In this document: in pieces, positions 4,839-7,736 of the stretch
Numbering within the stretch: position 1 is the stretch's first letter
How the letters are laid out: every line of letters starts with the position of its first letter
Assembly: GCA_002011395.1 (NCBI GenBank)
Contig: MTNG01000126.1
Span: 1-7,736 of the forward strand
Direction: 5' to 3'
Origin: Candidatus Aciduliprofundum sp. JdFR-45
Lineage (GTDB): Archaea > Thermoplasmatota > Thermoplasmata > Thermoplasmatales > JdFR-45
Length of the DNA stretch: 7,736 bases
The notes under the pieces: model-generated
Seen by the model: only the letters and a program-made list of their open reading frames with translations
What the model was told of the DNA's origin: nothing
The model's database searches: none
Position numbers and translations under genes: made by a program

Positions 4839-5967
4839 CGCGCTTCGCGTGTATGAGCTCCTCCGAAAACTCCACCAGAACATCCTCCGATAGGTGGGGC
4901 ATTATAACCATCCGGAGCGTTCCGTACTCCCTGATCGCCGAGACGTACCACTCCTGCTCCCGGAGGTAATCCCTGTACTCCACCGGCTTTGACACGCGCA
5001 CGTTCAGAACGTTCGTCACAGGGTCCACGGGTATCTCAAACTCGTCCTCCAGCAGCGATTTCAGAAAGAGGGTATTTTCCATGCACCGCCTCACTATCTC
5101 CCTGTAGCCCTCGCGCCCGAGGTGCAGAAGCGCGGCATACGTGGCGGCAACCGCGCCGCTCGCCCTCGTTCCGAGGAAGCCAGGAGTGGCCTCGCGGGTG
5201 AGATAGGGGGATGGGAAGGAGAGCGGAGCCATCATATCCCGCCTGAACAGAAGGACGCCGGCGGGTATGGTGGCCATCCCCATCTTGTGGGGGTCCAGAC
5301 ACAGGGAGTCCACGCGCTTCACGCGGAAATCATAAGCGCCCCTGAAGAGACCGAGGTCCTCCAGGAAGGGAAGGACAAATCCACCGAAGGCCGCGTCCAC
5401 GTGGAAATGGGCATCGTAACCCTCCAGCACCTTCCCGATCTCCCCCACGGGGTCCACGGTGCCGAATATGGTGCTCCCGGCCATGGCGACCACGATGGAG
5501 ACGTCGTCGCCCATGGCCCTCTCCAGCGCCCCGACGTCCATCACGTAGCCCTCCGCGAGGGGGATCTCCTGGAACTCCAGCCCAAGTATGCTGGCCGCCT
5601 TCCGGAGGGAGAAGTGTGCCCCCTGCGGGACGAGCATTCGCCCTCTGCCCCGCGTCTCCCTGGCGTACCATGCGGCCGTGAAGTTCGCCTCCGTGCCCCC
5701 CGAGAGGAAGGCGCCGTTGGGAGGGGAGAGGTGCATCAGCGACGACAGTATGCGTATCACATCCCTCTCCATCTCCACCGTGCCGGGAAACAGGTCAGGA
5801 TTGCCCAGATTCGTCTCAAAGAACATCATGTGCGCCTTCCGCGCGATTTCCAGAGGCAGCGTGCTCATGCTGTTCAGTATCCTGCCGTCCTCGTACAGTT
5901 CGTCCTTCTCCTTGTGCGACAGGAGAAGGCGAAACACTTCCTTTTCAGTCAGACCCTTTTCCCTCAT
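4828..5967 (-). CDS. mfnA: MfnA-family PLP-dependent decarboxylase (L-tyrosine / L-aspartate decarboxylase)
   Basis: This 379-residue group II pyridoxal-phosphate decarboxylase is full length for archaeal MfnA. The PLP-binding lysine is K228 in the LDPHKMG motif, and the pyridine-nitrogen aspartate is D191 in FHVDAAFGG. Other marks are the N-terminal NLGNPDLFPGT (53-63), SGGTEANFTAA (89-99) binding the cofactor phosphate, and GTRASG (266-271). In methanogens MfnA makes tyramine for methanofuran. In non-methanogens close relatives decarboxylate aspartate to beta-alanine for pantothenate and coenzyme A. Nothing here indicates methanogenesis, so beta-alanine supply is the safer inference. The ATG at 5967 overlaps the methyltransferase stop as ATGA and has an SD (AAGGTG) 5 nt upstream. 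The frame is open further upstream, but that stretch lies inside the methyltransferase gene. Confidence 0.92.
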   Translation of the reverse strand: MREKGLTEKEVFRLLLSHKEKDELYEDGRILNSMSTLPLEIARKAHMMFFETNLGNPDLFPGTVEMERDVIRILSSLMHLSPPNGAFLSGGTEANFTAAWYARETRGRGRMLVPQGAHFSLRKAASILGLEFQEIPLAEGYVMDVGALERAMGDDVSIVVAMAGSTIFGTVDPVGEIGKVLEGYDAHFHVDAAFGGFVLPFLEDLGLFRGAYDFRVKRVDSLCLDPHKMGMATIPAGVLLFRRDMMAPLSFPSPYLTREATPGFLGTRASGAVAATYAALLHLGREGYREIVRRCMENTLFLKSLLEDEFEIPVDPVTNVLNVRVSKPVEYRDYLREQEWYVSAIREYGTLRMVIMPHLSEDVLVEFSEELIHAKRVIG

Positions 5968-6746
5968 CTGCCCACCTTCTGAAAGAACATAACATATTCG
6001 TGCTTGAAGACATAATACCCACCGCGCAGCGCCCTGTACCTCCACAAACTGTACTGCCCCCTCTTCCCCCTGTTCTCCTGTATGTCCTTCACCACTATGC
6101 TCTTGAGGCGGAAGCCGGCGTCCATGACCGCCTTCATCGTGTAGAAGCCGAGGGGTATCCACTCACCCTTCCTGTACGCATCACCTATCACCAGCACCAG
6201 ATATCTGCGGGCGGCGAGGAGCGGCCTCACGAGGCCCACAGTGCGGGAAAAGGCGCTGAGAAAAGCGTCCAGTGTAGGGGCGTTGCTCAGGTCCTCCCGC
6301 CTCTCGGTGAAGCGGATTATGTTCCAGTAGGGTGGGTGCAGTATGACGAGGTGGAAGGTGTCCATGATCTCCCTGATAGCCTCAAATGTCTCGGGGCGGG
6401 TTGAGTCGCCCACCAGTATCTCCGCCACGGTCTCCCCCGGTTCCTCGGATACAAAACTCCTCGCCTTCTCCGCGATCTCCTCGCTCAGCTCCACGCCCAC
6501 CGCGTTTCTGCCCAAGCGCCTCGCCTCTATGAGGGTGGTCCCCAGCCCGGCGAAGGGGTCCAGAACCCACTCACCCCTGCGGGTGAACCTGAGCATGGCC
6601 TGGCGCGGTATCTGCGGAACGAAGTTTCCATGGTACTCGGGCGTGTGGGCGCCGCTGTTGTCCCTCCTTCCAAGGATCCAGAGGCTGTCCGTGATTATCT
6701 CATCGTACTCCTTCCACCTCCGCATGTCTATGTCGTTGAACTGCAC
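5964..6746 (-). CDS. SAM-dependent DNA (N4/N6-type) methyltransferase-like protein
   Basis: The motif I SAM-binding loop is VLDPFAGLGTTLIEA and the catalytic motif IV is VILHPPYWNI. Both lie in a Rossmann fold; counted from the GTG at 6770 they begin at residues 69 and 142. Just before motif I lies HGNFVPQIPRQAML, typical of the motif X region of amino-methyltransferases. The order X-I-IV differs from the beta-class order. HPPYW replaces the usual DPPY/NPPY, as in a family of orphan methyltransferases found in archaea and bacteria. No separate target-recognition domain or restriction partner is visible, so an orphan DNA or RNA modification role is likely; the target is unknown. Three starts are possible: GTG 6770 (268 residues), GTG 6746 (260) and ATG 6725 (253). 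The GTG at 6746 is chosen because TTAAATTT at 6771-6778 would be a TATA box 29 nt upstream. It is the first gene of an operon with mfnA (4-nt overlap). Confidence 0.82.
   Translation of the reverse strand: MQFNDIDMRRWKEYDEIITDSLWILGRRDNSGAHTPEYHGNFVPQIPRQAMLRFTRRGEWVLDPFAGLGTTLIEARRLGRNAVGVELSEEIAEKARSFVSEEPGETVAEILVGDSTRPETFEAIREIMDTFHLVILHPPYWNIIRFTERREDLSNAPTLDAFLSAFSRTVGLVRPLLAARRYLVLVIGDAYRKGEWIPLGFYTMKAVMDAGFRLKSIVVKDIQENRGKRGQYSLWRYRALRGGYYVFKHEYVMFFQKVGR
5973..5978 (-). promoter_or_regulatory. Shine-Dalgarno AAGGTG for mfnA
   Basis: On the minus strand AAGGTG lies 5 nt before the ATG at 5967, inside the end of the methyltransferase gene. It decides the mfnA start and supports translation from a shared mRNA. 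Confidence 0.6.
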
Positions 6747-6770
6747 GGGGGAATAATGGAATGCGGGCAC

Positions 6771-6779
6771 TTAAATTTT
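6771..6779 (-). promoter_or_regulatory. Candidate TATA box of the methyltransferase-mfnA operon
   Basis: On the minus strand this reads AAAATTTAA, after a purine-rich CGAAAACC that could be a BRE. It is centred 29 nt before the GTG at 6746. If it is the true TATA box, the longer GTG start at 6770 would not be transcribed. Confidence 0.5.
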
Positions 6780-6810
6780 GGTTTTCGCAGGGAATGCACC
6801 ATTCCGAGGA

Positions 6811-6823
6811 AAAATTATTAAAT
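6811..6823 (+). promoter_or_regulatory. TATA box of the purine permease gene
   Basis: AAAATTATTAAAT, with TTATTAAA (6815-6822) as the likely TATA box, is centred about 26 nt before the GTG at 6844. No SD lies in between, so translation is probably leaderless. Confidence 0.55.
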
Positions 6824-6843
6824 GCCGTCTGAATATTCGTCCG

Positions 6844-7736
6844 GTGGACGCTGTGGAGCGCAACGGCATCGGGGAAAAAATAGAGAGGTTTTTCGGGGTG
6901 AGGGAGAGCGGTTCCACTATCCGCACAGAGGTGATGGCGGGTTTCACCACCTTCATGACAATGGCGTACATAATATTCGTGAACCCGGCAATACTCAGCG
7001 CGACGGGCATGCCGTTTGAGCCGCTTGTGACGACCACGGTAATTGCATCGGCGCTCGCGACCATCCTCATGGGGCTGTACGCCAGAAAGCCCTACGCGCT
7101 CGCACCGGGAATGGGTCTGAATGCCTACTTCACATACGGTGTGGTCATAACGATGGGCTATACATGGCAGGTCGCACTCGCCGCGGTGTTCGTTGAAGGT
7201 CTGATTTTCATCGCGCTTTCGGTGAGCAACATACGTACGAAAATCGCAAATGCGCTTCCCCCGGCGTTGAAGTATTCAATAGGTGCGGGCATAGGTCTGT
7301 TTCTCGCGATAATAGGTCTTGAAAATGCGGGACTGGTGGTTGATCACCCCGCAACGCTGGTATCTCTGGGCAATCTTTTAGCTCCGAACGCTCTGGTCGC
7401 CATATTCGGACTGTTCTTTACAATAGTGTTATTCGTGAATCACGTGAAGGGGGCGCTTCTCTGGGGCATACTCTCATCCACCGCGCTGGCCGTCGTGTGG
7501 AGCATGCTTGATCCCGGGGCAGCGGCCGCGCTGTATCCGAACGGCTTTCAACTGCCGTCCTCCCCCGTCTCGCTGCCGGCATCACCGGCACCCATCGCGT
7601 TTCAGATGGATTTCGCGGGGCTCGTGAGCGCAGGGGCCGTCGGCGTGATATTCGCCCTGTTCATGGTGGATTTCTTTGACACGCTGGGCACCGTCACGGG
7701 CCTTTCCGCGAAGGTGGGGGATATAGACGATAAAGG
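6844..7736 (+). CDS. NCS2/AzgA-type guanine-hypoxanthine permease (3' truncated by window edge)
   Basis: The frame is open from a GTG at 6844 to the window edge: 297 codons and two extra bases, perhaps 130-150 residues short of the usual length. It is a membrane purine-uptake carrier, probably a proton symporter by family. Family marks are an amphipathic start (GEKIERFFGVRESGS), then TEVMAGFTTFMTMAYIIFVN (28-47), the substrate-region signature LAPGMGLNAYFTY (86-98), KYSIGAGIGLF (143-153), and FMVDFFDTLGTVTGL (273-287), whose FDT-x-G-T motif is typical of AzgA/PbuG carriers. About eight hydrophobic helices are visible. A second GTG at 6853 is a less likely start. It is divergent from the methyltransferase operon with a roughly 100-nt gap. 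Purine versus uracil preference is inferred from resemblance to AzgA. Confidence 0.93.
   Translation, partial: MDAVERNGIGEKIERFFGVRESGSTIRTEVMAGFTTFMTMAYIIFVNPAILSATGMPFEPLVTTTVIASALATILMGLYARKPYALAPGMGLNAYFTYGVVITMGYTWQVALAAVFVEGLIFIALSVSNIRTKIANALPPALKYSIGAGIGLFLAIIGLENAGLVVDHPATLVSLGNLLAPNALVAIFGLFFTIVLFVNHVKGALLWGILSSTALAVVWSMLDPGAAAALYPNGFQLPSSPVSLPASPAPIAFQMDFAGLVSAGAVGVIFALFMVDFFDTLGTVTGLSAKVGDIDDK

Noticed and set aside
4359..4883. Minus-strand frame opposite the THUMP gene
   Set aside because: It has no family pattern and the plus-strand frame carries a recognisable THUMP core.
5122..5982. 286-codon plus-strand frame inside mfnA
   Set aside because: It is antisense to a full-length PLP enzyme with all catalytic motifs; its His/Glu/Arg-rich composition is typical of a shadow frame.
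5968..6162. N-terminal extension of mfnA
   Set aside because: It lies inside the methyltransferase gene in another frame and is unlike MfnA; the SD and ATGA overlap fix the start at 5967.
4413..6770. THUMP protein and methyltransferase as halves of a split Trm11/Trm-G10 enzyme
   Set aside because: They are on opposite strands, the methyltransferase has HPPYW with a motif X region rather than the tRNA-type DPPYG, and both look complete.

Overview
The window reads as a compact archaeal chromosome segment, GC-rich with strong G/C preference at third codon positions. Every gene that heads a transcript has an AT-rich TATA-like box centred about 25-29 nt before its start codon and no Shine-Dalgarno (SD) in between, which is the archaeal leaderless pattern. 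The two genes that follow another gene in an operon have clear SD sequences. The gene set fits this: a stand-alone THUMP protein, an MfnA-type PLP decarboxylase, a TatD-related hydrolase of the archaeal kind and an ArsR-like winged-helix regulator. Assignment to Thermoplasmatota or another euryarchaeal lineage is a guess. No rRNA, tRNA, CRISPR array, mobile element or gene-free stretch longer than 300 bases is visible.

Layout. (1) The 3' tail of an unidentified plus-strand gene (to 76) overlaps the end of a minus-strand winged-helix regulator (64-468). (2) A 139-nt divergent promoter region holds an 18-bp inverted repeat over the regulator's TATA box, then a plus-strand operon: a bactofilin-like beta-helix protein (608-1495) and a 64-residue two-helix membrane protein (1492-1686). 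(3) A minus-strand rhomboid protease (1690-2556) is divergent from a plus-strand polytopic membrane protein (2623-3549). (4) A minus-strand TatD-like hydrolase (3525-4355) is divergent from a plus-strand THUMP protein (4413-4838), both apparently served by one palindromic TATA element. (5) A minus-strand operon encodes an N4/N6-type methyltransferase and then an MfnA-family decarboxylase (6746 down to 4828). (6) A plus-strand AzgA-type purine permease (6844 onward) runs off the window.

The most interesting block is 64-1686. The regulator's C-terminus and the bactofilin-like protein's N-terminus carry matching SHOCT-like helical segments, although the genes are divergent and otherwise unrelated. 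With the small LiaF/DUF5668-like membrane protein this resembles, in parts list only, bacterial envelope-stress modules. A self-contained, regulator-linked envelope or cytoskeletal system is an inference, but it can be tested. The other loci look like housekeeping genes (CoA or methanofuran precursor supply, purine uptake, RNA binding) plus one membrane protein whose family I cannot name.
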